Assembly: GCA_964617995.1 (NCBI GenBank)
Contig: CAZTXD010000001.1
Location: 1 to 64,000, forward strand
Reading direction: 5' to 3'
DNA from: CAZTXD01 sp964617995
GTDB lineage: Bacteria; Actinomycetota; Acidimicrobiia; Spongiisociales; ZC4RG35
DNA: 64,000 bases
Below are positions 41,162 to 50,059 of this stretch, one piece after another (within the stretch, counting starts at the first letter, position 1; each line of letters opens with the position of its first letter). The notes below the pieces were generated by a model, which saw only the letters and a list, made by a program, of their open reading frames with translations, searched no databases and was not told the DNA's origin. Position numbers and translations under genes: made by a program.

Positions 41162-41922
41162 GGACCGCAACCGGGGTTCCCTTCCAGCATCCTGATGACG
41201 GCGCTGCGCAGGGCTTCGGCTGCTTGGAGCGGCACATGGTGGCCGATGCCCTCCAGCACCTCGACCTCGACCGGAGACCCCGACGACTCGACAATACGGG
41301 CGGCCTCGGTGGCGACCCCGACCGGCACCTCGGTGTCGTCGGCTCCCCATAGGAGATGTACGGGCACACCCAGCTTCGACAGCTCATCCTCGTAGGACTC
41401 GTTGACGGTCGCTACGAGGACCTCCCGCATCACCCCCGACGCCGACCGGTAGTCGTTGGAGCCGCGGCGACGCCGCTGTCTCTCCAGTGCGGCGTCGGAA
41501 ACCACACCGATACGGTTGCCGAGCCGGATGATCCGGTACGCCAGGGTGGGCCGCCGCCCTGGCGCCGGCCGTACCAGCGGGCTGGCGGTCACGACCAGGC
41601 CTCTGGCCGACCCCGGATGATGAGCCTGACGAGTCACCGCCACCCGCCCCCCGAAGGAGTGACCCACCATCACAGGAGGCGCGTCGAACAGCTCCCACGC
41701 CGCGCCGATCAGCTCGGCGTAGCCGGCGGCGCCCATGGCCGTGGCCGGAGGAGGGGAGGCGCCGAAGCCGGGCAGGTCGATGGCGAGGGCATCGAGGCCC
41801 TCGAGAGCCGCCGCGAAGTCGGCGCCGCGTCTGGCCCAACCGTGGAGGGCCAGGACTCTCGGAGAGCCGCTACCGAACCTCTCCGCGAAGAGGGAACCGC
41901 CGTCGATCGTTATGAGAGGCAT
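41158..41922 (-). CDS. Alpha/beta hydrolase
   Basis: A 254-residue hydrolase of the alpha/beta fold. The oxyanion region is LALHGWARRGADF. The nucleophile serine lies in the elbow GHSFGGRVA, an acid residue in LLWGADDTEVP, and the histidine in GIGHHVPLQ, so the triad is complete. TAGGTT lies ten bases before ATG 41922. It is coupled to the MurF-like gene by a GTGA overlap, which suggests an envelope or peptidoglycan-linked substrate, but the substrate cannot be named. Longer readings of the frame are rejected because they run into the divergent kinase gene. Confidence 0.88.
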   Translation of the reverse strand: MPLITIDGGSLFAERFGSGSPRVLALHGWARRGADFAAALEGLDALAIDLPGFGASPPPATAMGAAGYAELIGAAWELFDAPPVMVGHSFGGRVAVTRQAHHPGSARGLVVTASPLVRPAPGRRPTLAYRIIRLGNRIGVVSDAALERQRRRRGSNDYRSASGVMREVLVATVNESYEDELSKLGVPVHLLWGADDTEVPVGVATEAARIVESSGSPVEVEVLEGIGHHVPLQAAEALRSAVIRMLEGNPGCGP

Positions 41923-41980
41923 CGGGACAGTGAACCTATAGAGACCGGGGAGCCTTTCGAGGATACTGTGGGGCACCCCC

Positions 41981-43792
41981 ATGACGATCCCTATCAGAGT
42001 TCCCGGTTCGCCGGCCGACACCGGCGAGGGTTCGATGACGCGCTTTCGCGCGTCTGTCCAGCGCCGCTCGGTCGCCCTGGGTTGGATCGCCATAATCGTC
42101 CTCGCGGTCCAGGCGGTGAGGACATCGGTCTTCCAGGAGACACGCTTTCTCGTCCCGATAGTGGCGGTGGCCCTGCTGCTGGTCATATCCGCCCTCGTCG
42201 ACTGGGATCGCCTCATGGCAAGCCGCCACGCCGGGTGGGCGGCCTGGGGCTGGATCGTCGGCGTGACGTTGTCCACCGGGGTGATGGCCACGGTGCCCGA
42301 GCTGGCATTGATAACCCAGCCCATCTTCTTCGGGCTGGTCGCTTTGTCGGGGTTGGTCCTGGAACGACCGAGACATGCCTTCGTGACCGTGCTCGCCTCG
42401 GCAACCGTCCTGCTGTCAGCCCTCCTCACCGGTTCGACCAACGATGTGACCGAGCTGATCGTCCCCCTCATGTCGTTGGCGACCGTGGCGGTGGCCACGT
42501 CGATACTCGGTGTCGAGTTCGAGCGGGCAGTCGAGCGCAGCGGTCACCGGTTCGTCCAGCTCCAGCGCCAGCGTATCGACTTCGAACGGCTGTATGCCGT
42601 GATGGCGACACTGTCACAGGGTGATTCGCTGTCAGAGGTCCTTCCTCAGCTCGTGGGCACCATATGTCGCTATCTGGACGGCCAGGTGGGTGTGGTGCTC
42701 CTCTACGTTCCCGAGGATCACGCTCTCGAGGTGATGAGCCCGATCTGGGTGAACGGCTATCCCCTCGACATCGGCCGCACCCGGGTGCGGGTCGCCGAAG
42801 CGGGACTCCTCCCCCAGGTGTTCCGGTCGGGGCGTCCTGTTCTCGTGGATCCCGTCAACCCCGCCTCCGGCTCCCACGGCCTCCTGGCGGAACTGGGACT
42901 GGAACGTGCCCTGGTCGCCCCGCTGCGGGTGGAGCAGTTCTCGGTGGGGGTCATCGCCGTGGGTGACGCCGTCAGCGGTGCCTTCCGTCCGGAGCAGCTC
43001 GAGCAGCTCGCGTTCCTGGCCGGCCCCGCCGCCCTGGTCCTGTCCCAGATCGGTCGCTACGAGGAGCAGACGGAGATGAATCGCCGCCTCGAGGAGGTAG
43101 CTCAGATGAAGACCGATTTCGTGTCGGTGGTCAGCCACGAGCTGCGTACTCCCCTGACGTCGATCATCGGCTCACTCGACACGGTCAACCGCCCCGAGCT
43201 CGCCCCCGAGGCCAACACCGCCCGGGAGCTGATCGTCACCGCCCGGCGCCAGGCCGGGCGTCTGCAGCGACTCATCGAGGACCTTCTGATGGTGTCGCGA
43301 ATCGACCGGGGAGCCATCCCCGTCAACCACGAGACCCTTCGTCTCACCACGGTGGTCGACCATGTGTCCACCGCCCTCCAGATCCCCGAATCGATCTCCA
43401 CCGAGATCCGACCGGAGGATCTGTCGGTGGTGGCCGACCGCGACCACCTGGAGCGCATCTTGATCAACCTGTTGGAGAACGCCTCCAAGTACGCCCCGGG
43501 TAGCCCCATCGAGCTGATCACCCGGATCCGGGGCGACATGGCCGAGATCCGCGTAGTCGACCACGGACCCGGGATCCCGCCCGATCAGCGAGAGCGGGTG
43601 TTCGAGCGCTTCACCCAGGTGGAGGCATCCCAGACCCGTTCGGTCGGGGGGACGGGGTTGGGCCTGTCGATCGTTCGCAGCCTCGCAGAGGTCATGGGTG
43701 GACGGGCCGACGTGGACGAGACACCGGGCGGCGGAGCCACCTTCATCGTCGACCTCCCTCTGGCTAGGCAGGCGGCTCCGATCCCTCGTTGA
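41981..43792 (+). CDS. Membrane histidine kinase with GAF domain (orphan)
   Basis: A 603-residue kinase. Five to six membrane helices occupy about residues 30-185. A GAF domain follows (about 205-355), with VGTICRYLDGQVGVVLLYVP and APLRVEQFSVGVIAVGDAVS. The kinase core has His386 in SVVSHELRTPLTSIIGSLD, N box ILINLLENASKYAPG, and GTGLGLSIVRSLAEVMGG. No response-regulator gene is adjacent. Its last 29 bases overlap the end of fabI on the other strand. The signal is unknown. Confidence 0.88.
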   Translation: MTIPIRVPGSPADTGEGSMTRFRASVQRRSVALGWIAIIVLAVQAVRTSVFQETRFLVPIVAVALLLVISALVDWDRLMASRHAGWAAWGWIVGVTLSTGVMATVPELALITQPIFFGLVALSGLVLERPRHAFVTVLASATVLLSALLTGSTNDVTELIVPLMSLATVAVATSILGVEFERAVERSGHRFVQLQRQRIDFERLYAVMATLSQGDSLSEVLPQLVGTICRYLDGQVGVVLLYVPEDHALEVMSPIWVNGYPLDIGRTRVRVAEAGLLPQVFRSGRPVLVDPVNPASGSHGLLAELGLERALVAPLRVEQFSVGVIAVGDAVSGAFRPEQLEQLAFLAGPAALVLSQIGRYEEQTEMNRRLEEVAQMKTDFVSVVSHELRTPLTSIIGSLDTVNRPELAPEANTARELIVTARRQAGRLQRLIEDLLMVSRIDRGAIPVNHETLRLTTVVDHVSTALQIPESISTEIRPEDLSVVADRDHLERILINLLENASKYAPGSPIELITRIRGDMAEIRVVDHGPGIPPDQRERVFERFTQVEASQTRSVGGTGLGLSIVRSLAEVMGGRADVDETPGGGATFIVDLPLARQAAPIPR

Positions 43793-44564
43793 TCCCGGCC
43801 GCCACGGCGTGGAAGCCGCCGTCCACATGGACGATCTCGCCCGACGTCATCGGGGCCCAGTCAGACAGCAAGACACAGATCATCCGTGCCACCGGATCAG
43901 GATCTGACGGGTCCCATCCGAGGGGCGCCCGCATGCTCCACACCCGATCGAAGGTGTCGAAGCCCGGTATCGACTTGGCTGCGACCGTTTCGAGAGGCCC
44001 CGCCGAGACGGCGTTGACCCTGATCCCCGAGGGGCCGAGGTCGCGGGCCAGATAGCGCGTGACGGACTGGAGAGCGGACTTGGCCACCCCCATCCAGTCG
44101 TAGGCCGGCCACGCCTGCCGGTTGTCGAAGTCGAGTGTCACCAGTGACCCGCCCCCGGCGGCTTCCATCAGCCCTTTCACGGCCATCGCCAGCGTCTTGT
44201 AGGAGAAGGCCGATGTGACGAACGCGGTCTGGGCCGACTCGGCAGGAGTATGGAGGAAATTCCCGCCCAGAGCGTCGTCGGGAGCATAGGCGATGGCGTG
44301 GAGAGCCCCATCGACCCGACCCCAGCGGGCTTCCAGATCCTCGGTGAGGCCCTCCACCTGGGATGGGTCGTTGATGTCTAGCTCCACCACGTCCGGGACC
44401 CGGGGAAGACGCTGCACGGACCGTGTCGTCAGCCGCAGGCCCCGGCCGAAGCCGGTGCAGACGATGTCCGCGCCCTCCTCCAGGGCCACCCGGGCGACAT
44501 GCCAGGCGATGGAATCGTCGGTGAGCACTCCGGTGACGACGAGCTTCTTGTCGGTGAGCAGCAT
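43764..44564 (-). CDS. fabI: Enoyl-ACP reductase, FabI/InhA type
   Basis: NADH-dependent reductase of the last step in fatty-acid elongation. The 266 residues begin MLLTDKKLVVTGVLTDDSIA, the InhA-type start. The catalytic pair is Tyr155 and Lys162 in AYDWMGVAKSAL, and the substrate loop follows GIRVNAVSAGPLETVAAK. AGGAGG lies five bases before ATG 44564. The closest relatives by pattern are actinobacterial InhA enzymes. It follows a small membrane protein gene by 25 bases. Its 3' end overlaps the convergent kinase gene. Confidence 0.95.
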   Translation of the reverse strand: MLLTDKKLVVTGVLTDDSIAWHVARVALEEGADIVCTGFGRGLRLTTRSVQRLPRVPDVVELDINDPSQVEGLTEDLEARWGRVDGALHAIAYAPDDALGGNFLHTPAESAQTAFVTSAFSYKTLAMAVKGLMEAAGGGSLVTLDFDNRQAWPAYDWMGVAKSALQSVTRYLARDLGPSGIRVNAVSAGPLETVAAKSIPGFDTFDRVWSMRAPLGWDPSDPDPVARMICVLLSDWAPMTSGEIVHVDGGFHAVAAGINEGSEPPA

Positions 44565-44589
44565 GAGTTCCTCCTAGCCCGCCATGATG

Positions 44590-44955
44590 TCAGAAGTCCA
44601 GCCCGACGGTGGCGATCGCCCGCAAGCCGAGGCCCATCACGAACAGGAAGAACACACCGTAGGAGAGAGCGGGGCGCCGTCTCAACTGGGCGCGATAGAT
44701 GTAGGCGAAAGCGAAGGCGAAGGCGATCACCAATCCGTAGAAGACGTGCTGGTCGCCGACGCTGAAGTCACCTGATGCGGTCATGACGACGCCGAGCGCC
44801 ACCTGGCCGAGGGTGGTGAAACTGGCGACGCCGACACCGGCCCAGAACCAGCGGGACGGCCGGCGTCCCAGCCAGGCCAACGCCACCCCCCAGATCCCGG
44901 TCATCCCGTCGATTACCACCGCCGACCACCCCCAGAGCTCGTGGAGCGATCGCAT
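44590..44955 (-). CDS. Small four-helix membrane protein
   Basis: A 121-residue protein with four hydrophobic segments (about 9-28, 37-58, 70-88, 97-116) and an arginine-rich loop (RAQLRRRPALS). I do not recognise a family. TAACCT ends eight bases before ATG 44955, so a leaderless promoter is likely. fabI follows 25 bases downstream and may share the transcript. Longer readings of the frame (to 45297) include low-complexity Arg/Pro-rich sequence and are rejected. Confidence 0.65.
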   Translation of the reverse strand: MRSLHELWGWSAVVIDGMTGIWGVALAWLGRRPSRWFWAGVGVASFTTLGQVALGVVMTASGDFSVGDQHVFYGLVIAFAFAFAYIYRAQLRRRPALSYGVFFLFVMGLGLRAIATVGLDF

Positions 44956-45119
44956 CCCGGACGAGGTTAGGTCGGCAGCTCTGGGCCTCCCGACACGGTT
45001 CGGGAAGGGATCGTGATGCGGTAGATTGGGAGAGTGAGTGGATAGGGACGGTTGAGCCGGTCGACCATCGACCTGACCGGCCGCCTCCTCCGCTCCGTGA
45101 GGCGAGGAGCTGCAAGGGT

Positions 45120-45383
45120 ATGTTCGAGGCTGTCGAGTTCGTTGACCGCAAAGAGGAGCCGACCGCACCACCCGAAGAGCGGATCCTGGGAACGTTCGTG
45201 GACGAGGCCGAGGCGGTCGAGGCGGCACGGAACGCTCGCCGCGAGTTCGACCATCCCGAGGACTACGCCTGGTGGATCGTGCGCCAGAGTGGCGCACGCG
45301 TGGCGCGCTGGATCGCCGACTCCCGCAGCAGCAAGGAGTTCGTGCTCGACCTCACCTCAGGCGAGCTCGTCGAGGTGGAATGA
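45120..45383 (+). CDS. Small orphan hypothetical protein
   Basis: An 87-residue acidic protein, MFEAVEFVDRKEEPTAPPEE at the start. A central helix follows (VDEAEAVEAARNARREFDHP), then a beta-rich segment YAWWIVRQSGARVARWIADS and a closing EFVLDLTSGELVEVE. GAGGAG lies about ten bases before ATG 45120. No family is recognised, and no signal or membrane segment is seen. The stop codon is the first unit of a heptamer repeat. Coding is supported by base use and by the ribosome-binding site. Confidence 0.6.
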   Translation: MFEAVEFVDRKEEPTAPPEERILGTFVDEAEAVEAARNARREFDHPEDYAWWIVRQSGARVARWIADSRSSKEFVLDLTSGELVEVE

Positions 45384-45484
45384 GTCGGAAGTCGGAAGTC
45401 GGAAGTCGGAAGTCGGAAGTCGGAAGTCGGTTTTCGGTGGTCGGTTTTCGGTAGGCAAGAACCGATGACTGACAACCGACAACG
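45384..45484. repeat. Seven-base periodic repeat array with inverted second half
   Basis: Six exact copies of GTCGGAA fill 45384-45425. Two copies of a 14-mer (GTCGGTTTTCGGTG and GTCGGTTTTCGGTA) fill 45426-45453. The rest (45460-45484) reads as heptamers in the opposite sense (ACCGATG, ACTGACA, ACCGACA). The two halves can pair (TCGGTT with AACCGA), so the region may also act as a hairpin between convergent genes. Confidence 0.85.
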
Positions 45485-45498
45485 GGGTCTCCCCTAGG

Positions 45499-47106
45499 TC
45501 ACAGCAGCAGATCCGAGTACTGATCTCTCAGGACCTTCTTGTCGAACTTGCCGGTGCCGGTCTTGGGAATCTCGTCGACGAAGATCACCTTGTCGGGGAG
45601 CCACCAGGAGGCGACTCTCCCGGCCAGGAAGTCGACCAATGCCTCCTCTGTCACCTCCGAACCGGGGGCTCGGACCACGAACGCCCCCGGTCGCTCCTGC
45701 CATTTGGCGTGTTTGAGCCCCACGACCGTTGCTTCGGCGACCCCGGGATGCGCCATCAGCGTGTTCTCCAGATCGAGCGAGGAGATCCACTCACCGCCCG
45801 ATTTGATGACGTCCTTGGCCCGATCGGTGATGTGTATATAGCCCTCGGGATCGATCTTGCAGACGTCCCCCGTTCGCAGCCAGCCATCGACGAACGATCG
45901 AGGTGAACGCGGGTCCTGGTAGTACTCCGCCGCGATCCAGGGGCCCCGTATCAGCAGCTCACCGAAGGCCTCGCCGTCGTGGGGCAGGGATTCTCCGGCG
46001 TCGTCGACGATCCTCACCTGCAGCCCCGGTATCGGCAGGCCGGCCGTCTCCAGGTAGTCGAGCTTGCGCTCCCAGTCCCAGTCGGCCATGTGGGGCTTCA
46101 GTGTCGCCACCGATGCGACCGGGTTCGTCTCGGTCATACCCCACCCCTGCTGGACGAGGATTCCCCGGTTCCTCCAGTACCAGTCGATCATCGCCCGTGG
46201 CACCGCCGACCCACCACAGAGGAACGCCCGCATCGACGACAGGTCCGCCTCGGGATGGTCGGTGAGATACTGCTGAACGCCCAGCCATACCGTGGGCACA
46301 CCGGCGGAGAAGGTGACCTTCTCCTCCGAGAAGAGGCGCACCAACCCCTCCGGGCTCAGGTCGGGACCGGGATAGGTGAGCTTGGCGCCTTGGGTGGTGG
46401 CCATGAATGGATAACCCCACGCCGCGGCGTGGAACATCGGTACCACCGGTAGGACGTTGTCGTCCGAACCGATGGGGAAGTTGGCCAGGTTGGAGACAGT
46501 GTGCATGTAGGTGGAGCGTTGGGTGTAGGCAACGCCCTTGGGATTGCCGGTGGTACCCGACGTGTAGCACAGCATCATCGGAGAGCCCTCGTCCAGCTCG
46601 GGCCATTCGTCGACCCCGTCGGCACCTTCGATGAGCTCCTCGTAGGCGACGGACCCGGGGAGGCGCTCGTCCGCCTCGTCGCCCATCACCACGAAATGCT
46701 CCACCGTGGGCAACTCGGGAACGAGCGGAGCGAGGAGTGACACGAGATCGGGATCGACGAAGAGTGCCTTGTCGCCCGCATGACCCACCACATAGGCGAT
46801 CTGGTCGGAGAAGAGGCGGATGTTGACGGTGTGGCAGATCCGCCCGGTGTTGGCCAGGGCCCAGTAGAGCTCGTGATGGCGGATGTTGTTCCAGGCAAAG
46901 GTCCCCACCGCCTCTCCCGTCTCGACTCCGAGCCTGCTCTCCAGGGCGGAGGCCAGGCGGCGGATCCGCTGATCGGTATCCCGGTAGGTGGTGTGAGACA
47001 CGGTCAGGTCGTGCTCGACCGACACGATCTCGCGATCGGGATGGAGCCGCACCGCCCGGTCGTAGAGGGTGGACAGGAGCAGCGGGAAGTCCTGCATGTG
47101 GGACAT
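45499..47106 (-). CDS. Acyl-CoA synthetase (AMP-binding)
   Basis: A 535-residue ANL-superfamily ligase that activates a carboxylic acid to its CoA thioester through an acyl-adenylate. Motifs are YTSGTTGNPKGV near residue 185-196, the GWGMTETNP block near 335, and DGWLRTGDVCKIDPEGYIHI. The catalytic lysine region is PKTGTGKFDKK near the C-terminus. The pattern is closest to medium/long-chain fatty acyl-CoA ligases, but chain length is not predictable. The start overlaps the stop of the PH-domain gene by one base. The etfBA genes in this window fit the same pathway. Confidence 0.92.
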   Translation of the reverse strand: MSHMQDFPLLLSTLYDRAVRLHPDREIVSVEHDLTVSHTTYRDTDQRIRRLASALESRLGVETGEAVGTFAWNNIRHHELYWALANTGRICHTVNIRLFSDQIAYVVGHAGDKALFVDPDLVSLLAPLVPELPTVEHFVVMGDEADERLPGSVAYEELIEGADGVDEWPELDEGSPMMLCYTSGTTGNPKGVAYTQRSTYMHTVSNLANFPIGSDDNVLPVVPMFHAAAWGYPFMATTQGAKLTYPGPDLSPEGLVRLFSEEKVTFSAGVPTVWLGVQQYLTDHPEADLSSMRAFLCGGSAVPRAMIDWYWRNRGILVQQGWGMTETNPVASVATLKPHMADWDWERKLDYLETAGLPIPGLQVRIVDDAGESLPHDGEAFGELLIRGPWIAAEYYQDPRSPRSFVDGWLRTGDVCKIDPEGYIHITDRAKDVIKSGGEWISSLDLENTLMAHPGVAEATVVGLKHAKWQERPGAFVVRAPGSEVTEEALVDFLAGRVASWWLPDKVIFVDEIPKTGTGKFDKKVLRDQYSDLLL

Positions 47107-47717
47107 CAGGTCACCTCGTTGCCGAGAGCGCGCTTCTCCGCCTCGAACTCCTCATCCGTCAGCTTCCCTTCGTCGTGCAAGCGGGCCAGTATCTCGAGCT
47201 GTTGTGCCTTGGAGATCGTGCCGGCGTCGCCCCGTTCCAGTTGCATCATCCGCTCCTCCCGTACCCGATAGATGACCGTCTGCATGTCCTCCGGCTTGGG
47301 GACGTCGCGGTAATGGCTTTGGCCCATCTCCCCCGCCGACTCGATGAGGAGGTCACCGGATCGGATCATCCTCTCCCAGAGAGACTGCTGGAACGACACA
47401 TCGTTGATGACCTCCAACGGGATCTCCTTGCCTTCCCGCGACAGGATCCCGGCGCGATAGATGACCCTCTCGTTGGTGATGACGTGTTGGGTGAACCACC
47501 AGGCCAGCAGGCCCCGGATGACGAGCAGCACCCAGATCACCCCCAATCCGAGCATCACCCAGCCGCGGTACTCGAAGTCGAATAGCGTGGCGAGGAGCAC
47601 GAGGATGACCACCACGGCAACGCTGAGGACGATCTCCTTGATGATCCGGCTCCAGTGGGGCCGGAAGTCCATCACGACTTCCTCGTCGGGGCTCAGTAGA
47701 CGTTCCGGGTAGGCCAT
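47106..47717 (-). CDS. Membrane protein with bacterial PH domain and SHOCT tail
   Basis: A 203-residue protein with two membrane segments (about 28-45 and 52-72), then a bacterial PH domain containing WFTQHVITNERVIYRAGIL and SFQQSLWERMIRSGDLLIE. A C-terminal SHOCT motif reads ARLHDEGKLTDEEFEAEKRA. TATGCT ends six bases before ATG 47717. It precedes the acyl-CoA synthetase gene with a one-base overlap. Function unknown; SHOCT segments often mediate oligomerisation. Confidence 0.87.
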   Translation of the reverse strand: MAYPERLLSPDEEVVMDFRPHWSRIIKEIVLSVAVVVILVLLATLFDFEYRGWVMLGLGVIWVLLVIRGLLAWWFTQHVITNERVIYRAGILSREGKEIPLEVINDVSFQQSLWERMIRSGDLLIESAGEMGQSHYRDVPKPEDMQTVIYRVREERMMQLERGDAGTISKAQQLEILARLHDEGKLTDEEFEAEKRALGNEVT

Positions 47718-47789
47718 GGGGGCAGCATACTCAGCGACCACCCCGCGCCCGGGGTGGGGTCATAGACCCCGATGCGCCTGGTTTGCCTG

Positions 47790-48158
47790 CTACATGCGGA
47801 CTACCGAGTGATTGTTACCGGCGGGATCGGTGAACCAGGCGATGTCGCGTTCGGGCCGCCGGACGATGCCCTTGTCGTCTGCGCCGTACTCGTCGTATCG
47901 GAGGAAGCGCACACCTCGAGCGGAGAGCCCGTCCACGGCCTCGTCGATGTCTTCGACGACGAAGTTGAGGACGGTGAAGGTGGCGGGAACATGATCGGGC
48001 TTGGGGTATAACAGCACGTCGTTCCCGCCGGCCAGATGCAGCCACAGGACCCCCGCCTCGCCGGAGACCTCGAGGCCGAGGGTCCCGCCGTAGAACTCCT
48101 CGGCGCGGTCCACGTCGTCGACCGAGAAACTGGTCCTCACCGTGGATTCTTCGAGCAT
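47790..48158 (-). CDS. VOC-fold (glyoxalase-like) protein
   Basis: A 122-residue protein of the vicinal-oxygen-chelate superfamily. It opens with VRTSFSVDDVDRAEEFYGGT, then GLEVSGEAGVLWLHL and a second beta-alpha module FVVEDIDEAVDGLSARGV; it ends IAWFTDPAGNNHSVV. The C-terminal segment supplies typical metal ligands, but the N-terminal histidine is not obvious. AGGAGGAG lies about ten bases before ATG 48158. Substrate unknown; glyoxalase or resistance activity cannot be claimed. Confidence 0.87.
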   Translation of the reverse strand: MLEESTVRTSFSVDDVDRAEEFYGGTLGLEVSGEAGVLWLHLAGGNDVLLYPKPDHVPATFTVLNFVVEDIDEAVDGLSARGVRFLRYDEYGADDKGIVRRPERDIAWFTDPAGNNHSVVRM

Positions 48159-48294
48159 CGTCGTTGACTCCTCCTGTCGTGCTGGGAAGCAAGGTACGGG
48201 CTCAGACCCTCTCTGTCGTCGTGGAAACAACCCATTTCTGCCTGCGGGCCGTAGGTGATTCTGCTGACACGGCTGATCGGCCCCGCCGTCCCTC

Positions 48295-50010
48295 TCACAC
48301 CAGGGAGTGCCGGTGGGCGAAGGCGGTGGCGGCAGTACGCGTGGTCACCCCTACCTTGGTCAAGATGCTGCTCACATGGGAGTCCACGGTCCTCACCGAG
48401 ACAACCAACTCATCGGCCATCTCCTTGTTGGTGAGACCCGAGGCGAGCAATTCCAGCACCTGCAGCTCTCGCGGGGTGAGCCCCTGGGGAGCAGCCGGAG
48501 AGGCCTCGCGGGCATCGACCTGGTAGGAGGCGACTTCCGGATCCGCCCCCAGGGCGACGAGGACTCGGTTTGCAGAATCGGATTCGAGTCGAGCGGTGTC
48601 CTCGTCGTCGAGCATCTGGCAGCACTGCGCGATGAGCGATCGGGTCCGTGCCTCCTCGTATCGGAGGCCGAGGTGCCGCCATACCCGGCTCGCCTCGCGC
48701 AGCGGGGTCAACGCCTCCAATGGGTCGGCCTGAGCGAGCGAGAGGGCGCCCCGGGCATGTCGTGCCGCCGCCTCCAGGGCGGGCAAGCCGCACTGACCCG
48801 CTGTCTCGCAGAGCTCCTCAGACGCCGCCGATGCCCCGCTCGTATCTCCCGAACGGAGCTGTATCTCGATGCGGGCAGGGAGCAGCCGGGCCTGTTGCCA
48901 CCAGCCGTTGGCCTCGGCCAAGGCCCGATCGATCGACGCCCCGGCGGTGCCGATGTCGCCTTCGGCCATGCGGAGGAGAGCGAGGCCGGGCTGGGGGTCG
49001 AGACCGCGTCGGCTCACCTCCTCATAGGCAACCCCGGCGGCAGCCATGTCACCCCGCAGGCGGGAGATCTCAGCCCGGCGATAGTGTGCCCTCGCCGCGG
49101 CGATCGGGTCTGTCTCGGCGAGGGACTCCTCGCACGCTGCCAGTGCCGACTCCAGTGCCTCGTCCCATCGTCCCTGGAGCTGGTCGAGCGTTGCCCGGTG
49201 AGCGCAGGCCCGAGCCCGGAAGCCCCTCAGTCCGTGCTGGCGCCGACACCAAGCGAGAAGATCCCGAGTCCAGTCATCGAAACGTCGCATATCGAAGACC
49301 TCCTCGCTCGCCTCGACCGCCGAGCACAGGACGATCCCGGCAATCGGGGCAGAGACCCCGCCGGTGAGGACCATCGTCACCGACTCGTCGATGGAGGCCA
49401 TCCCCTCGGGGATCCTCCCCGATCTCAAACCGACGCGACCGTGAATCGTCGACGCCAGCGCCAGCACCTCCCGGTCGTCGAACCGACGGCCGATCTCGAC
49501 TGCGCGCGCCGCCATGGTGGCGGCTCCGTCGAGATCGGCCCCCATCGCCAGACGCTCGAATGCCCCCGGTATGAGGAGGAAGCCGCGCTCGGCGCATTCG
49601 CCTTCGTTCTCCAACAGCTCGGAAGCCTGGCCAACCCACGCCGAGCAGGCGCTCACCGATGATGGGAGACATCCGGTGGCTTCGACGATGTCACCAGCGT
49701 CGAGCCGGTCCAGGCCGAACATGAGGGCACAGCGCGCCGCCTGCCGAACGTGACGTTGGCCGACATGGAGCTGGTATGCCCGTAGACGGGCATGACGAGA
49801 CTCATCGGCGCGGCCCACCAGGAATGCCGAGGTGGCCAGAAGCTCGAGATGCTCGGCTCTCAGCGTGGACTCGCCGTCGAGCCGGGTCAGCCCCTCGTAG
49901 ACGTCGAGCCAGCGGCCCCGTGCCGCGGCCTCCACGGCGTCTGCCGGCGATTCGACACCGACCTCTCCGGCGCTCGGTGTCGGGATGTCCGCACCCGACC
50001 GCACAGCCAT
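48295..50010 (-). CDS. LuxR-type regulator with TPR-like sensor region
   Basis: A 571-residue protein. About residues 25-490 are repetitive, alanine-rich helical hairpins typical of TPR arrays. The C-terminal LuxR helix-turn-helix (about 505-570) has GLTPRELQVLELLASGLTNK and DSHVSSILTKVGVTTRTAA. No P-loop ATPase module is present, unlike LAL or MalT regulators, so this is a TPR-LuxR type. TAGGGT ends six bases before ATG 50010. The target is unknown; it lies 136 bases upstream of the VOC gene and is transcribed towards it. Confidence 0.87.
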   Translation of the reverse strand: MAVRSGADIPTPSAGEVGVESPADAVEAAARGRWLDVYEGLTRLDGESTLRAEHLELLATSAFLVGRADESRHARLRAYQLHVGQRHVRQAARCALMFGLDRLDAGDIVEATGCLPSSVSACSAWVGQASELLENEGECAERGFLLIPGAFERLAMGADLDGAATMAARAVEIGRRFDDREVLALASTIHGRVGLRSGRIPEGMASIDESVTMVLTGGVSAPIAGIVLCSAVEASEEVFDMRRFDDWTRDLLAWCRRQHGLRGFRARACAHRATLDQLQGRWDEALESALAACEESLAETDPIAAARAHYRRAEISRLRGDMAAAGVAYEEVSRRGLDPQPGLALLRMAEGDIGTAGASIDRALAEANGWWQQARLLPARIEIQLRSGDTSGASAASEELCETAGQCGLPALEAAARHARGALSLAQADPLEALTPLREASRVWRHLGLRYEEARTRSLIAQCCQMLDDEDTARLESDSANRVLVALGADPEVASYQVDAREASPAAPQGLTPRELQVLELLASGLTNKEMADELVVSVRTVDSHVSSILTKVGVTTRTAATAFAHRHSLV

Positions 50011-50059
50011 GCCACAACCCTACCGATCCACGTGGGGTCGGGCACAGGACCGGTTCCGC

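Noticed and set aside
39689..41395. A 568-codon plus-strand frame over the MurF-like gene
   Set aside because: Antisense shadow rich in His, Asp and Arg; the minus frame has clear Mur ligase motifs.
45384..45484. CRISPR array
   Set aside because: Units are seven bases with no spacers and no cas genes nearby.
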